From positions 141,993-205,992 of the forward strand of contig NZ_FOKI01000003.1 of assembly GCF_900111985.1 (NCBI RefSeq): DNA of 64,000 nucleotides, read 5' to 3'. Below, piece by piece: positions 1 through 11,400 of this stretch. The position numbers and the translations under genes are program-made. Position 1 is the first letter of the stretch, and every line of letters starts with the position of its first letter. The notes under the pieces were generated by a model. It was not told the origin of the DNA, ran no database searches, and saw only the letters and a list, made by a program, of their open reading frames with translations. Origin of the DNA: Clostridium frigidicarnis (lineage in GTDB: Bacteria; Bacillota; Clostridia; Clostridiales; Clostridiaceae).

Positions 1-517
1 TCTGAACCTTTATTATTTCATCAGTTGCCTTTACGTAATTTGGATCTGCATCAAAGACAACTGCTTGTCCCCAGACATCTAATCTGCTCTTTAAATAATC
101 AGCACTTTCAACGTCTATCTTTTCAAGTGCTGGTATATCTATATTTAATAAATCATCAAATAATTGCATGTTTTTTGTTGTTGAAAAGGTATCCATTTTA
201 GTTATTACTTCAACTACTTCTTTTGTAAATACTTGATTATCATATTGTGCAATAAATTCCTTTGCTCTTGCTGCAGCTTCTGCATCATATTTTTCAAGTC
301 TTTCAGCAGCATAATTAACCCTATGATGATTTGCGAAGTTAGGTTTTTCAGCTAATTTTTCGCTATATTCTTTTATTACTTCCTTTAACTCTTCTGCTGT
401 AGCATTTGATTCATCTTCTATAGGTGTTGCATTAGCATTAATTCCTGGCGCAACTATGCCCATAATAGAACTTACAGTCAAGAAAACACTCAATAATTTT
501 TTTTGTCTAGTCCCCAT
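1..517 (-). CDS. S-layer-like secreted protein, N-terminal part (runs off the window)
   Basis: This is the fourth member of a tandem family of secreted surface proteins; only the first 172 or so codons are inside the window. Translation from the ATG at 515-517 begins MGTRQKKLLSVFLTVSS and shows a signal peptide, then the family's conserved block with NFANHHRVNYAAERLEKYD, VVFDADPNY and ATDEIIKV motifs. A GGAGGGG ribosome site lies at 523-530. The three upstream paralogs on the same strand share this N-terminal domain. Family and start are clear. The C-terminal domains, and whether the gene is intact, cannot be judged from here. Confidence 0.88.
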   Translation of the reverse strand, partial: MGTRQKKLLSVFLTVSSIMGIVAPGINANATPIEDESNATAEELKEVIKEYSEKLAEKPNFANHHRVNYAAERLEKYDAEAAARAKEFIAQYDNQVFTKEVVEVITKMDTFSTTKNMQLFDDLLNIDIPALEKIDVESADYLKSRLDVWGQAVVFDADPNYVKATDEIIKVQ

Positions 518-1040
518 AAAATAACCCCTCCAATTTTAAAGAAAAATGTATTTTTAAAAATATATATTTTATTTATTAGGCTAATTAAAAAACATGAATA
601 AATTTCCATAATATAACTTGGTTATTTTCCCACTTACCCTTCAAATAACTTCCATAAATTCATTTTACTAAATTTTGAGAAAACTTTCAATGATATTTAT
701 TGTATATATTTAGTTAACTTTTTTATTTATTTATTCAAATTCACCTTTATTTTTTTATAAAAACCATGTTTTTAATGAATATTTTTATTAAATTTAACAT
801 TTTAATATTTTTCATATTCATATTTTCTTAAAATCTTTTATACCCAGCAGTACAAAAATGAATTTTTTCAATTTAATAATCTCATTATTAATATATAGTT
901 TCTCTATTACTTTTTTAGTACCTATTAAAAATAATTTGTAATATTCACTGACTAAACAGTACAGAATGAATATTTATTCAGGTGGTAATAATAATATGAA
1001 AAAGGCTATGCCCTTTTAATGACAAGTGACAAGTTGGAGT
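518..1040. other. AT-rich intergenic region between S-layer-like paralogs
   Basis: No convincing gene was found. The right end (about 1000-1040) carries an R1-like scrap with GACAAGTGACAAGTTGGAGT. The part next to the minus-strand gene holds an AAAAATGTATTTTTAAAAA-like block that also precedes the genes at 7975 and 11735, so it is probably a shared untranslated leader element. Confidence 0.5.
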
Positions 1041-1084
1041 AAAAAAATAAGCTCATGTGGCGTACCCACATGAGCTTATTTTTT
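1041..1084 (-). terminator. Strong hairpin terminator of the 925-aa S-layer-like gene
   Basis: A 15-bp stem (AATAAGCTCATGTGG paired with CCACATGAGCTTATT) is flanked by an A-run and a T-run, so it can work in both directions. Nearly the same stem recurs at 31614-31658. Confidence 0.88.
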
Positions 1085-1109
1085 ACTTGTGACTTTCTTA
1101 TAGTTCTCT

Positions 1110-3887
1110 CTAATAAAATTCCTCTATTATCTTACTTTGCTCATTTATTTCATTTTGCAAATTAATTTTATCGGGAGAATTTTCAAGGTCATCAACAGCT
1201 TTTTGTGCAGCTTCTCTGGCCTTTTTTGCCTTGTCTAAATTTTCTAAAACAGCTAAATCTTCTTTACATGCATTTCTTAAATCCTCTACTTTATTAATAG
1301 CCTCAACTAATAAACTGTCAAGGTTAATGCCTACATCTTCTATGATGCCTACTTCCACATTATTTCCTTCTTCATCACATATCCTGTTATCATCTAATAT
1401 TTCAAGGGTTACTTTATCCCTAGAACTTGTCAAAGTATCTTCTTTACTTAAAGTTATAAATAAAATATCCGTTCCTTGACCTGTAACTTTTATATCATTA
1501 CTTAAATTATTTCCGTCAGTTTTAATCTTTATATCATCCTTATTTATAGTAATATCTTTTTTAATATCCTCTGACATAACAATTCTTATTGTATTGAGAC
1601 CAATTTTATCTACCCTCTCTACTTTTGGCTTAGTATTGTCCTTAAAATCTATATCATTATCATAATCTTTAACATTATTTATTCCTTGAACTTTAAAGTT
1701 TTTCTTACCACTAGTAGATAATGCATCCTTTTTAAGAGTTAACTCAACATGTTTTTTATCTTCAATAAATATAGCTTTTTTAAATACTTGTTTATTATCT
1801 ATGGTATATTTATTCGGATTCTTTGCATCATCTTCAACTTCTTTATCAAACTCAACTATTACTTTATTTAATGCATTTTCCTTATGTTTTTCATCAGACT
1901 GTTTATCTGGATCATTGGGTATTACATTAATTACTTTACCTGTTTTATATTGAGTACTATTATAAAATTTTAAGCTTATCTTTTCTATGTTTTGATTATA
2001 ATTATCAACTATATTTCTTGGCTGTAAATCAAATGTATATTTTCCTTCTTCTAAATTTGTTATGTCTAACCCAATCTCATTATTTTCTAATTTTGCATCT
2101 AAATCCTTTTTATCTACTAAAGGTATGTTATCAGTTATGGTTACCCCATCACTATTAGTATGTTTAACCTGAACAATTCTATCTTCTTCAGCTTCACCTA
2201 AATTAACATCTTTATCAAATGTAAGGACTTGGTATGTCTTACTTAAGGTCATCTTTAACCTTGGTGTAGTGTTCTTTAATACTGGATGTTGTTCCTTAAA
2301 ATAAACTTCCTTTGTAATAGAGTCTCCCTTATTTTTATATAAATCTTTATAATCATATATAGTTATTAAGTTATATAATCCTGATAAACTTTTAGGTAAA
2401 GTAACATCGTATTGTCCCTCTATAACATTATCATCATCTTCATTTATAACTTGTAAATTCTCACCCTTTTTTAAAACTAATTCTTGTCCATTTACCATAA
2501 CCTTAAATATATCATCATATATTTTTTCACTAAACTGAACTCTAAAAACATTCTTAGATATTGATGTTATACTATTAACCCTAGGGTTTTCCTTATCTTT
2601 TTTTATTAATAAGTCATCACTATATTTTATTAATAAATTTCCAGCATAATCAGTTAATCCATCAATTTCTAATGTATAATTTTTATCATTTCTATCTATA
2701 TTAGTTTTCGATAAATCTAAAATAAAATATTTTTTATTTTTATCTAATTCAAATGCATATATACTAAGAGGAATTTTTGCTTTTTCATATTTTATCTTAA
2801 CACTTGAATATATATCATCTTCTGTAGCATTGATAGGTTCAGAAAAATCCACCATTATTCTATTATCATCAATATACTTAACATTTTCTACCTCTGGTGC
2901 ATGGTCATCATAAATATTTAGTATTTCATAGTAATCCTTCATTTCTTTTCCGTCATTTGTAATTATATTTTTAATAGATGCAATATGCATAGCATTAATA
3001 TTTGAGTTTAAGCCCTCTTTAACTTTTATAATAACTGTACAACCATCTTGTTGTAACTGAATATCTTCAATATTTATATCTTTAGAACTTGAATTAATAG
3101 ATTTAAATGAGTAATTATTTATATCTTCAGCTGAACTTTCGCTTACCCCTTTATTAAACTTAACTTCTATCTCTCTACCATTATTAAGTGATACTTTTCT
3201 TACATACAAATCTTTTTCAGCTATATCATTTTCAACCTTATGTTCTTCTATTTTAAGTTTTCTTTCTAAATATTCTCCATTTATATTATATGTAACTATA
3301 TGTTTTATAGCTTCTTTTGCCACTTCTACTTGATTTAATGCTTCCTGAAGCTTGTCCTCTTCTCTTAATAAATTAACCTTAATGATCTCATCTGTTGCCT
3401 TTGAATAATTGGGATCAACCTCAAACACTACACCTTTACCCCAAACATCTAATCTACTCATTAAATAATCTGCACTTTCTTTATCTGTGTTTTCAAATAA
3501 AGGGATATCATTATTTATCAAGTCATCATAAATTTTCATTTCCTTAGATTCTGCAAATTTACTCATCTTATCTACAAGGTTAATAATATCCTCTGTGTAT
3601 ACTTTACTATCATATTTTGCAATACTATTTAAAATATTATTAGCATACTGCTCATCATATTTTGCTAATCTTTCTGCTGCGTACCTTACTCTATGATAAT
3701 TTGCAAATATAGGATTTTGCTCTAACTTAATACTATACTCATTTATAACTGATTTTAATTGTTCTTCTGTTGCGTTTTCCTCATCTTCTACTACTGTTGC
3801 CATTGCTGTAAGTAATGGAGCAACTATTCCACTAACTGAAGTTGTAATCAAAGCAATGCTTAAAAGTTTTTTCTCTTGTTTCTTCAC
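1110..3887 (-). CDS. S-layer-like secreted protein, 925 aa, short C terminus
   Basis: Secreted surface protein of the tandem family. Residues 1-30 form a signal peptide ending near MAT. Residues 30-235 are the conserved helical domain (NPIFANYHRVRYAAERLAKYD, WGKGVVFEVDPNYSKATDEI, NGEYLERKLKIEE). The rest is a string of roughly 100-residue Ig-like units with V-x-F-x-E/K-x-hydrophobic starts (EVKFNKGVSE, RIMVDFSEPIN, VFRVQFSEKI, KVIVEFDKEV), resembling SbsA-type Ig domains. Translation starts at a GTG behind GGAGGGG. Compared with the 1234-aa neighbour it stops right after NEINEQSKIIEEFY, in the coiled-coil segment, so all later domains are missing. No SLH, CWB2 or LPXTG anchor was seen. A structural or adhesive surface role is inferred from the architecture. 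Confidence 0.85.
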   Translation of the reverse strand: MKKQEKKLLSIALITTSVSGIVAPLLTAMATVVEDEENATEEQLKSVINEYSIKLEQNPIFANYHRVRYAAERLAKYDEQYANNILNSIAKYDSKVYTEDIINLVDKMSKFAESKEMKIYDDLINNDIPLFENTDKESADYLMSRLDVWGKGVVFEVDPNYSKATDEIIKVNLLREEDKLQEALNQVEVAKEAIKHIVTYNINGEYLERKLKIEEHKVENDIAEKDLYVRKVSLNNGREIEVKFNKGVSESSAEDINNYSFKSINSSSKDINIEDIQLQQDGCTVIIKVKEGLNSNINAMHIASIKNIITNDGKEMKDYYEILNIYDDHAPEVENVKYIDDNRIMVDFSEPINATEDDIYSSVKIKYEKAKIPLSIYAFELDKNKKYFILDLSKTNIDRNDKNYTLEIDGLTDYAGNLLIKYSDDLLIKKDKENPRVNSITSISKNVFRVQFSEKIYDDIFKVMVNGQELVLKKGENLQVINEDDDNVIEGQYDVTLPKSLSGLYNLITIYDYKDLYKNKGDSITKEVYFKEQHPVLKNTTPRLKMTLSKTYQVLTFDKDVNLGEAEEDRIVQVKHTNSDGVTITDNIPLVDKKDLDAKLENNEIGLDITNLEEGKYTFDLQPRNIVDNYNQNIEKISLKFYNSTQYKTGKVINVIPNDPDKQSDEKHKENALNKVIVEFDKEVEDDAKNPNKYTIDNKQVFKKAIFIEDKKHVELTLKKDALSTSGKKNFKVQGINNVKDYDNDIDFKDNTKPKVERVDKIGLNTIRIVMSEDIKKDITINKDDIKIKTDGNNLSNDIKVTGQGTDILFITLSKEDTLTSSRDKVTLEILDDNRICDEEGNNVEVGIIEDVGINLDSLLVEAINKVEDLRNACKEDLAVLENLDKAKKAREAAQKAVDDLENSPDKINLQNEINEQSKIIEEFY

Positions 3888-4270
3888 CCTAACCCCTCCA
3901 AAATATATGTTTACAATAAACTTTCACTATAGTTTTTATAAAACAAAAATACTATTTATAGGTTAGCATCATCATAATATATTTTCAATGAACTTATTCT
4001 CAACCTAAAATAATATTTACTTTAAATACTAAATACATCATCTTCTAATATTCACGATTCGAGAAAGCCTCTTATTATTTTAATCACTAATTCTTTCATT
4101 CACATTTTCCATTATAAATTCATGATTGAGAGTATCAAAACATTTTGGGTAAACAAAAAGCATAGCCATTTTTGACTATGCTTTTAATTTTTATTAAGTT
4201 ATTTCATTCTTAATTCTCGCTCAACTTTACACAATTAGTGTATATTTCAATGAATTATTGTCACCTTTAA
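3888..4270. other. Intergenic region between S-layer-like paralogs
   Basis: AT-rich, with no gene or clear repeat apart from the terminator at 4157-4186. It should hold the promoter of the 925-aa gene, but no strong -35/-10 pair stands out. Confidence 0.4.
4157..4186 (-). terminator. Terminator of the 1234-aa S-layer-like gene
   Basis: Stem AAAAGCATAG/CTATGCTTTT with a short loop. The A-run before it on the plus strand gives a T-rich tail on the minus strand. A sister hairpin with nearly the same sequence ends the next paralog at 8371-8400. Confidence 0.8.
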
Positions 4271-7200
4271 TTACTTTATTGATTGTTGAAAACTATCCAA
4301 TTGATTTCCAGCTTTATCACTAACAGTTCCTTTTGTATATGATACAGTTGTTTTTCCTGCTTCAAATTTACTTCCTGTAAGTGTAACTGTTAACCCATCA
4401 TCTGATATCTCTACTTTAGTAATTAACTCTTCTGTTTCACCTGAATTTTTTGCTGAAAATCCTTTTAATCCTTCGCCTTCAAATTTAGTTTTATCAAGCG
4501 ACTCACTAAATTTAATTTCTACATTGTTAGCATCTACACATTTAATTTCTTTTAAAATTGGGGCAGTTTCATCTTTTATATTAACTATTACCTCTTTATT
4601 TTCTTTCAAAGTATTACCAGCTAAATCTTTAACTGTATTTTGTACTATTACCTTAACCTTACAATTGTCACTTGGTTTAAGTTTATCTAAACCACTTTGC
4701 TTAAGTGTCACATTTATCTTACTATTATCTTCTTTATTTAATGTTACTGTATAATCTTCTTTATCTAAAACTGCTGGGTTATCTTTGAAATCACCTACAT
4801 TAGTAGCATCTACAACTATATCTCCCTCTTGTAATGGACTTAAAGCTTCACTAGCTTTTATAGTTATTACACCATCTTTATAAGTTGCTTCATTTCCTAT
4901 AGTTGGAACTGTTGTTTCATTAACTATTACTTTAACTGTTACTGTTTTAGTTGTATCACCATTTTTTAAAGTAACATTAACTTCACCACTTTTATTTTCT
5001 GTAGCTGGTGGTGTTATTTTACCATCCTTAGCAACTACCCCCTCTAACTTAGTATCCACACTATTTATTGAGCTTACTGTAGTTTCATTATTAGCTTTTT
5101 CTTCTAATATCTCTGTTAAATTCTTTGTATTATTTTTGTTGTCTATAGTTACTTCTCCTATATTTTTAATTGCCTCATCTAACTTATTACCAGTATCTTT
5201 GGCATCAATTATTTTACTTTGCTCATCTATGTCATTTTGTAAATTAGTCTTATCAGGGGAATTTTTAAGGTCATTAACGGCATTTTGTGCATCTTGTCTA
5301 GATTTTTTTGCATCTTCTAAATTTTTAGAATCAGATAAATCTTTTGCACATGCATCTTTTAAAACTTCTACCTTATTTATAGCTGTAACCAACATATCAT
5401 CAAGATTGACCTCTACATCATCTATGATTCCTGATTCTACAATATTTCCTGCTTCATCAGATATTCTGTTATCATCTAATATTTCAAGAGTTACCTCATC
5501 CCTAGAACTTCTTAAAGTGTCCTCTTTACTTAAAGTTATAATTAATACATCAGTTCCTTGACCTGTAACCTTTATATCATTTTCTAAAGTATTTCCCTCA
5601 ACCTTAACTTTTATATCATCCTTATTTATAGTAACACCTTTTTTAATTTCCTCTGACATAATAAGCTTAATTGTATTAAGACCTGTTTTCTCTGCTCTAG
5701 TTACTTCTGGTTTAGTATTGTCTTTAAACTCTAATTTCTTATCATAGTCCTTAACATTTTTTATTCCTTCTGCTCTAAATGTTTTCTTACCAGTATTAGA
5801 TAAAGCATCCTTCTTAAGAGTTAACTCAACATGCATTTTATCATCAACAAAAACAGCCTTTTCAAACACTTGTCTATTATCTATAGTGTATTTCCTCTCA
5901 TTTTTAGCATCTTCACCAACTTCTTTATCAAACTCAACTATTACCTTATTTAATGCCTTTTGTTTATCACTCTCATCAGGTTGTTCCTTTGGATCATTTG
6001 GTATTACATCAAGTACTTTACCTGTTTTATCATTAGTATTATTATTAAACTTCAAGCTTACTTTTTCTATCTTTTGACCATAATGATCAACTACATTTCT
6101 TGTTTCAAAGTCAAAGGTATATTTTCCTTCTTCTAATTTTGTTATATCTAATGCTATTTCATTGCTTTCTAAATCTGCATCGTTATTATCTTCATCTACT
6201 AGTTTTATATCCTTATCAGTTTTAGTTACTCCATCACTATCAACATGCTTAACTTCAATTAACCTATCCTTTTCATTTTCACCTACATTAACATCTCTAT
6301 CAAAAGTAAATACTTGATATCTCCTATCTTTAGTTGTTTTTAATTTCGGTGTGGTGTCCTCTAATACTGGATGTTGTGCTTCAAAGTAAACTTCCTCTGT
6401 AGCAGAATCTCCTTCATTTTCATATAAATCTTTATAATCATATACTGTTATTAATTTACGTCCTTCTGATGTACTTGTTGGTAAAGTAATATCATACTTT
6501 GCCTCAACCATATCATCTTCATCTTCATCTACAATTTTAAGATTTGAACCCTTAGTTAAGGTTATTTCTTTTCCGTCCACAATAACCCTAAATTTATCAT
6601 TATATATTTTTTCATTAAACTCAACTCTAAAATCATTCTTAGATAATGCTTTTATTTCAGTAACTTCAGGATCTTCATTATCCTTCTTTACTAATAAATC
6701 ATCCTTATACTTTTCTAATGAATTTCCAGCATAGTCAGATACTCCATCAATCTCTATGGTATATCTTTTATTATTTCTATCTATACCAGTCTTAGATAAA
6801 TCTATTTGAATATATTTCTTATCATCATCTAGTTTAAATGCTTTTTTACTTATATTTACCTTTGCTCCGTCAAGTTTTATCTTAACACTTGCAGATAAAT
6901 CATCCTCTTCAATATTAATAGGTTCAGAGAAATTTATTCTTATTCTATTATCATCAATATACTTAATATTATCTACTTCTGGAGCAACATCATCATAAAG
7001 ATTTAATATTTCATAATAATCCTTCATTTCTGTTCCATCATTTGTCATTACCTTTTCGATAGAAACCATATGCTTTGCATCACTATTTGTATTTAATCCA
7101 CTTTTAATTTTTAAAATAACTGTACAATCATCATCTTGTAATTCAGCTTCTTCAATACCTATATCCTTAGAACTTGAATTAGCAGAATTAAATGAATAGT

Positions 7201-7975
7201 TCTCTGTATCTTCAGCTGAACTTTGACTTACAGATTTATTAAACTTAACTTCTATTTCCCTTCCATTATTAACAGTTACTTTTCTTACATATAAATCTCT
7301 TTCAGCCATATCATCTTTAACTTTATTTTCTTCTATCTTAAGTTTTCCTTCTAAATATTCTCCATTGATTTTGTAAGTAACTATATTCTTTATAGCTTTT
7401 TTAGCAACTTCTACTTGATCTAATGCTTCTTCAAGCTTATCTTTTTCTCTTAATGTATTAACTTTAACGATTTCATCTGTTGCCTTTGAGTAATTTTTAT
7501 CTACTTCAAAAACTATCCCATTACCCCAAGCATCTAATCTACCTAATAAATAATCTGCACTTTCTTTATCTATCTTTGCAAATGAAGGTATATCATCATT
7601 TACCAATTCATCATAAATCTTCATTTCCTTAGACATTGAAAACTCATTCATCTTATCAACAAGTTTAACAATATCCTTTGTATATACTTTACTATCATAT
7701 TTTGCAATACTACTTAAAGTATCTTTTGAATATTGTTCATCATACTGAGCCAATCTTTCTGCTGCATACAGTACCCTATGATAATTTGCAAATATAGGGT
7801 TCTTATCTAGCTTTACACTGTACTCATTAATAACTGATTTTAATTGGTCTGGAGTTGCCTTTTCCTCATCTTCAATTACTGTTGCCATTGCTACAACTGA
7901 TGGAGCAACTATCCCACTAATTGAACTCGCAACTAAAGCCACACCTAAAAATTTTTTCTGTGCTTCCCTCATCAT
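4271..7975 (-). CDS. S-layer-like secreted protein, 1234 aa
   Basis: The longest complete member of the tandem family. It has a signal peptide (1-30), the conserved helical N-terminal domain (30-235), about six SbsA-like Ig units (EVKFNKSVSQ, RINFSEPIN, FRVEFNEKI, KVIVEFDKEV, IKLIMSEEI), a coiled-coil segment near 900-980 (DAKKSRQDAQNAVNDLKNS), and C-terminal domains that include two more Ig-like units (VTIKVNE-type spacer, ITIKASEALSP, VEIKFSESLDKTKF). GGAGGG lies three bases before the first ATG and six before the second (7972), so the second is the likelier start. No known wall anchor was recognised. It is probably a surface-layer or adhesin protein; self-assembly has not been shown. Confidence 0.85.
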   Translation of the reverse strand: MMREAQKKFLGVALVASSISGIVAPSVVAMATVIEDEEKATPDQLKSVINEYSVKLDKNPIFANYHRVLYAAERLAQYDEQYSKDTLSSIAKYDSKVYTKDIVKLVDKMNEFSMSKEMKIYDELVNDDIPSFAKIDKESADYLLGRLDAWGNGIVFEVDKNYSKATDEIVKVNTLREKDKLEEALDQVEVAKKAIKNIVTYKINGEYLEGKLKIEENKVKDDMAERDLYVRKVTVNNGREIEVKFNKSVSQSSAEDTENYSFNSANSSSKDIGIEEAELQDDDCTVILKIKSGLNTNSDAKHMVSIEKVMTNDGTEMKDYYEILNLYDDVAPEVDNIKYIDDNRIRINFSEPINIEEDDLSASVKIKLDGAKVNISKKAFKLDDDKKYIQIDLSKTGIDRNNKRYTIEIDGVSDYAGNSLEKYKDDLLVKKDNEDPEVTEIKALSKNDFRVEFNEKIYNDKFRVIVDGKEITLTKGSNLKIVDEDEDDMVEAKYDITLPTSTSEGRKLITVYDYKDLYENEGDSATEEVYFEAQHPVLEDTTPKLKTTKDRRYQVFTFDRDVNVGENEKDRLIEVKHVDSDGVTKTDKDIKLVDEDNNDADLESNEIALDITKLEEGKYTFDFETRNVVDHYGQKIEKVSLKFNNNTNDKTGKVLDVIPNDPKEQPDESDKQKALNKVIVEFDKEVGEDAKNERKYTIDNRQVFEKAVFVDDKMHVELTLKKDALSNTGKKTFRAEGIKNVKDYDKKLEFKDNTKPEVTRAEKTGLNTIKLIMSEEIKKGVTINKDDIKVKVEGNTLENDIKVTGQGTDVLIITLSKEDTLRSSRDEVTLEILDDNRISDEAGNIVESGIIDDVEVNLDDMLVTAINKVEVLKDACAKDLSDSKNLEDAKKSRQDAQNAVNDLKNSPDKTNLQNDIDEQSKIIDAKDTGNKLDEAIKNIGEVTIDNKNNTKNLTEILEEKANNETTVSSINSVDTKLEGVVAKDGKITPPATENKSGEVNVTLKNGDTTKTVTVKVIVNETTVPTIGNEATYKDGVITIKASEALSPLQEGDIVVDATNVGDFKDNPAVLDKEDYTVTLNKEDNSKINVTLKQSGLDKLKPSDNCKVKVIVQNTVKDLAGNTLKENKEVIVNIKDETAPILKEIKCVDANNVEIKFSESLDKTKFEGEGLKGFSAKNSGETEELITKVEISDDGLTVTLTGSKFEAGKTTVSYTKGTVSDKAGNQLDSFQQSIK

Positions 7976-8370
7976 AATCCCTCCAATTATATCTTTAAAA
8001 ATACATTTTTAACTATAGATTTTCTTTAAATTAGCATTCACTTGATATCTTAGCATCATTATACTACTTTTACAATAATTGTAAACATATATTGTAAAAT
8101 ATTAACACTAATTTAATAATAAATCTTATCACGTTTTTTTGAAGTTGAAAATTGAAAGTGGAGAGTTGAAAGTTAAGGTTGATTTTTCTACGAAAAATCT
8201 AAGATAAAAAACTACTTACCAATCATAAATTTTTCTGAACATCACGAAGAAAAATCTCCATCATCGTCAATTGTCCATTTTCAATTTTCAAATCCTACCT
8301 TATCATGATATTTAAATAACTTGGAAATGTTACACTGATGAGTACAAAAAATTTTATTTTTATGTATAAA
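7976..8370. other. Intergenic region with promoter candidate and R1 repeat
   Basis: On the minus strand TTTACA (8080-8085), 16 nt and TATAAT (8058-8063) make a plausible promoter for the 1234-aa gene. The middle is an R1 repeat (8141-8296). No gene was seen. Confidence 0.5.
8141..8296. repeat. R1 interspersed repeat copy
   Basis: Left arm GAAGTTGAAAATTGAAAGTG and right arm GTCAATTGTCCATTTTCAAT are imperfect reverse complements, with GATTTTTCTACGAAAAATC in the middle. Related copies occur at eight or more other intergenic sites in the window. Confidence 0.75.
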
Positions 8371-8400
8371 AAAAGTATAGCCATTTCTGACTATACTTTT
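8371..8400 (-). terminator. Terminator of the 1091-aa S-layer-like gene
   Basis: Stem AAAAGTATAG/CTATACTTTT with a ten-base loop and T-rich flank on the minus strand. It is the counterpart of the hairpin at 4157-4186. Confidence 0.8.
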
Positions 8401-8459
8401 AATTTATTTTTTAGTTCTTAATCTCAAACTCAACCTTTGTTAAGTTGTTCTTTTTTTTA

Positions 8460-11400
8460 CTATGAAACTGTAACTACAAAGCTACCAACTTCTATAACAT
8501 GGCCGTTAGCATCTTTAACTTCCACAGTTATTGTTGATGTTCCTGCTGCAACTCCTGTTACTTTTACATTTTTACCACTTAATTCTACTGTAGCAAATTC
8601 TGTTTTACTACTTGTAACAACTGTTTTTGTTACATCAGCTAAACCTATAGTATTAGATTCATCACTTGCTGTACCAGTAATTGTGATATCATTTAATCCT
8701 GTTATTGCTACAACTTTAGCTGCCTTAAATGTGTCCACAGCTGTTTTTAAAGTTGTTTTTGCTTCTGTTAAGTCCTTTGTAGTGCTATCTTTATCATCTA
8801 CTGCTGCTTTTGCAACTTTAATAGCTGTATCAAGAGTAGCTTTTGAACCAACTATAGTATTTCCAGCTACTACTCCTTCTGTTACAGATACATCATTCAT
8901 AGCATCTGTAGCAGTGATTATAGCTGCATTTAATTCTTCTTTTGCTTTAGTTTTTTCAGCTTCTGCAGCTTCACCTTTTTTTGCATCTATTCTTGCTTGT
9001 AGATTTATCTTATCAGCTGATCCATCTTTTAAATCATCTACTGCTTTTTGTGCATCGTCAAGTGTTCCAGTTCCATCTTCATAAGCTTCTACTTTTTTTA
9101 TAGCATCAGCTAATAATGAATCAAAATTAACTTCTGCATTAATAGTTGTCTTTTCAGCATTATTTCCTTCTTTATCAGCTATAGAATTTGTAGTGTCGGC
9201 TTCTAATACATCTATTGTTACTTTATCACTAGAATTTCTTAATTCATCAGCACTGTGTAATTTAATAACTAAAGTATCTGTACCTTTTCCTGTAACAGTT
9301 ACATCTTCTTTAACTTTGTTTCCATTAATTTTAACTTCTAATGGCTTACCTTTAAAGTCATTAACTACTTCTGACATAGTTAATTTTACTGTGTTATAAG
9401 ATATAACTTCAGCTTTGTCTATAACTGGTCTTTCATTTTCAACGAATTCTATTTTTGTACCTTTAATAACATTGTCATTAAAGTCCTTAACACCGTTCAC
9501 TCCTGTAACTGCAAGTACTTTTTGTCCTGATGTTTTTATTACTCCATCTTTAAGAGTTAATTCTAATGTCTTTTTATCACCTTTTAGTTCAGCTTTTTCA
9601 AATGCTTGAATTCCATCTACAGTGTATTTTGAAGCATCTAAAGCTGATGTTGTAAGATCTTCATTGAATTTTACTACAACTTTATTCTTTTTGCTTTGAT
9701 CTGTTCCTTCTTGATTATTTTTTACAAATCCAGCTACCTCAGCTTTTGATCCATTAGCACTCTTAGTAAATTGTAGATTTATTTTTTCTACGTCTTGGCC
9801 ATATACATCTACTACATTTACTTTTTCTAAATCAAAATTATATTTAGCTTCTTCTAAGTTATTGATATCTACAGCTATTTCATATGACTCTAAAGAAGAT
9901 AATTCTTTACTATCATGTAGTGTAGCTGGATCTTCTTTAGTTACTCCATCACTATCAACATGTTTAACTGTCACATCTTTATTTGAAACTTCTACATCTC
10001 TATCAAAAGTGTATACAGCAAATTTATGGCTAACTATCTTGCCATCTTTGTCTTTTATAGACATTGTTTTATATTCTGGAGTTGTATTTTCTAATACTGG
10101 ATGACTCTTTTCAAAGTTAACTTCCTCAGTTACTGATTCTCCCTTATTATCTGAAAGATCTGTAAATCCATATATAGTAACTGTATGATTTCCTTCTTTA
10201 AAGTTTGCATCTTTTATTTTAACTGTAAAAGTCTTATCGTCTGCATCTTTAAGTTTTTCATTGTCCTTTATTTCTATATTTTCTGCATCTTTTCCATCTA
10301 CTTTTACACTAAATCCTTTTGATAAAACATTTTTTTCTTCATCTTTTTCAGTAGCTCTTTGAAGTTTTATTTTTTCACTGAAAGTAACTTTAAAATCTGT
10401 AGGTGATAAAGTTTCTATCTTTTCTACTTCAGGATCCACATCATCTTTCTTGAATGTTATATCTCCAGTAAATTTAGTTAATGAATTTGCTGCATAATCA
10501 GTTAATCCATCTATTTCTATAGAATAAGTTTTATCTTTTTCTAAGTTTGCAGCTGATTTACTTAATTCAAGATACATTTTATCATCATCTAATTTAAATG
10601 CACTTGATTTTACACTTACAGTTGCTCCGTTTAATTTAACTTTTACTGCTGATGATGCTGCTGCTCCATCTGCTGCATTTATAGGTTCTGAGAAGTTTAT
10701 TCTTACTGTATCACTATCTGTATACTCTAATCCTGTAACTTCTGGCTTAACATTATCAAACAATGCTATAATTTCTGAGAAATCATCCATATTTTTATCA
10801 TTATCTGTTACAACATCATGAACTTTAACTAAGTATTTAGCATTTGTCTTATTGTTTAAAGTTAAATTATCTTTAAGAGTTAATTTAACAGTTTTATTAT
10901 CATCTTGTAGTTCAGCTTCATCAGCATCTATAGTTTTTGCATCTGAATTTGCTGATGCGAATTCGTAGTTTTCAACTTTTTCAGCTGAATCTTTGCTTAC
11001 AGCTTTGTTGAATTTAACTTCGATTTCTCTACCATTCTTAGCAACTACTGAAGTTACATGTAAGTCTTGTTTAGCTATTTCATTTTCTATAGCATCTATT
11101 TCAACTTTTAATGAAGCTTCTAAGTAAGCACCGTTTACTGCGTAAGTTTTTATTTCTTTTATAGCTTTCTTAGCAACATCTACTTGTTTTTGAGCTTCGT
11201 CAAGCTTTCCAGCTTTTCTTAAGTCAGCAACTTTGATTATTGCGTCTGTAGCTACTACATAGTTAGGGTCAACTTCAAATACTATTGCTTTACCCCAAAC
11301 GTCTAATCTACCCATTAGGTATTCAGCGTTTTCTTTGTTTTCCATAGCTTTAATGTCTTTAGTTACTAACTCATCGTAAGTAGCCATTGATTTGCTTGAT

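Noticed and set aside
8437..9084. 215-codon plus-strand frame opposite the 1091-aa S-layer-like gene
   Set aside because: Antisense shadow of a codon-biased gene; no ribosome site, and its composition mirrors the Ala/Thr/Val-rich coding strand.
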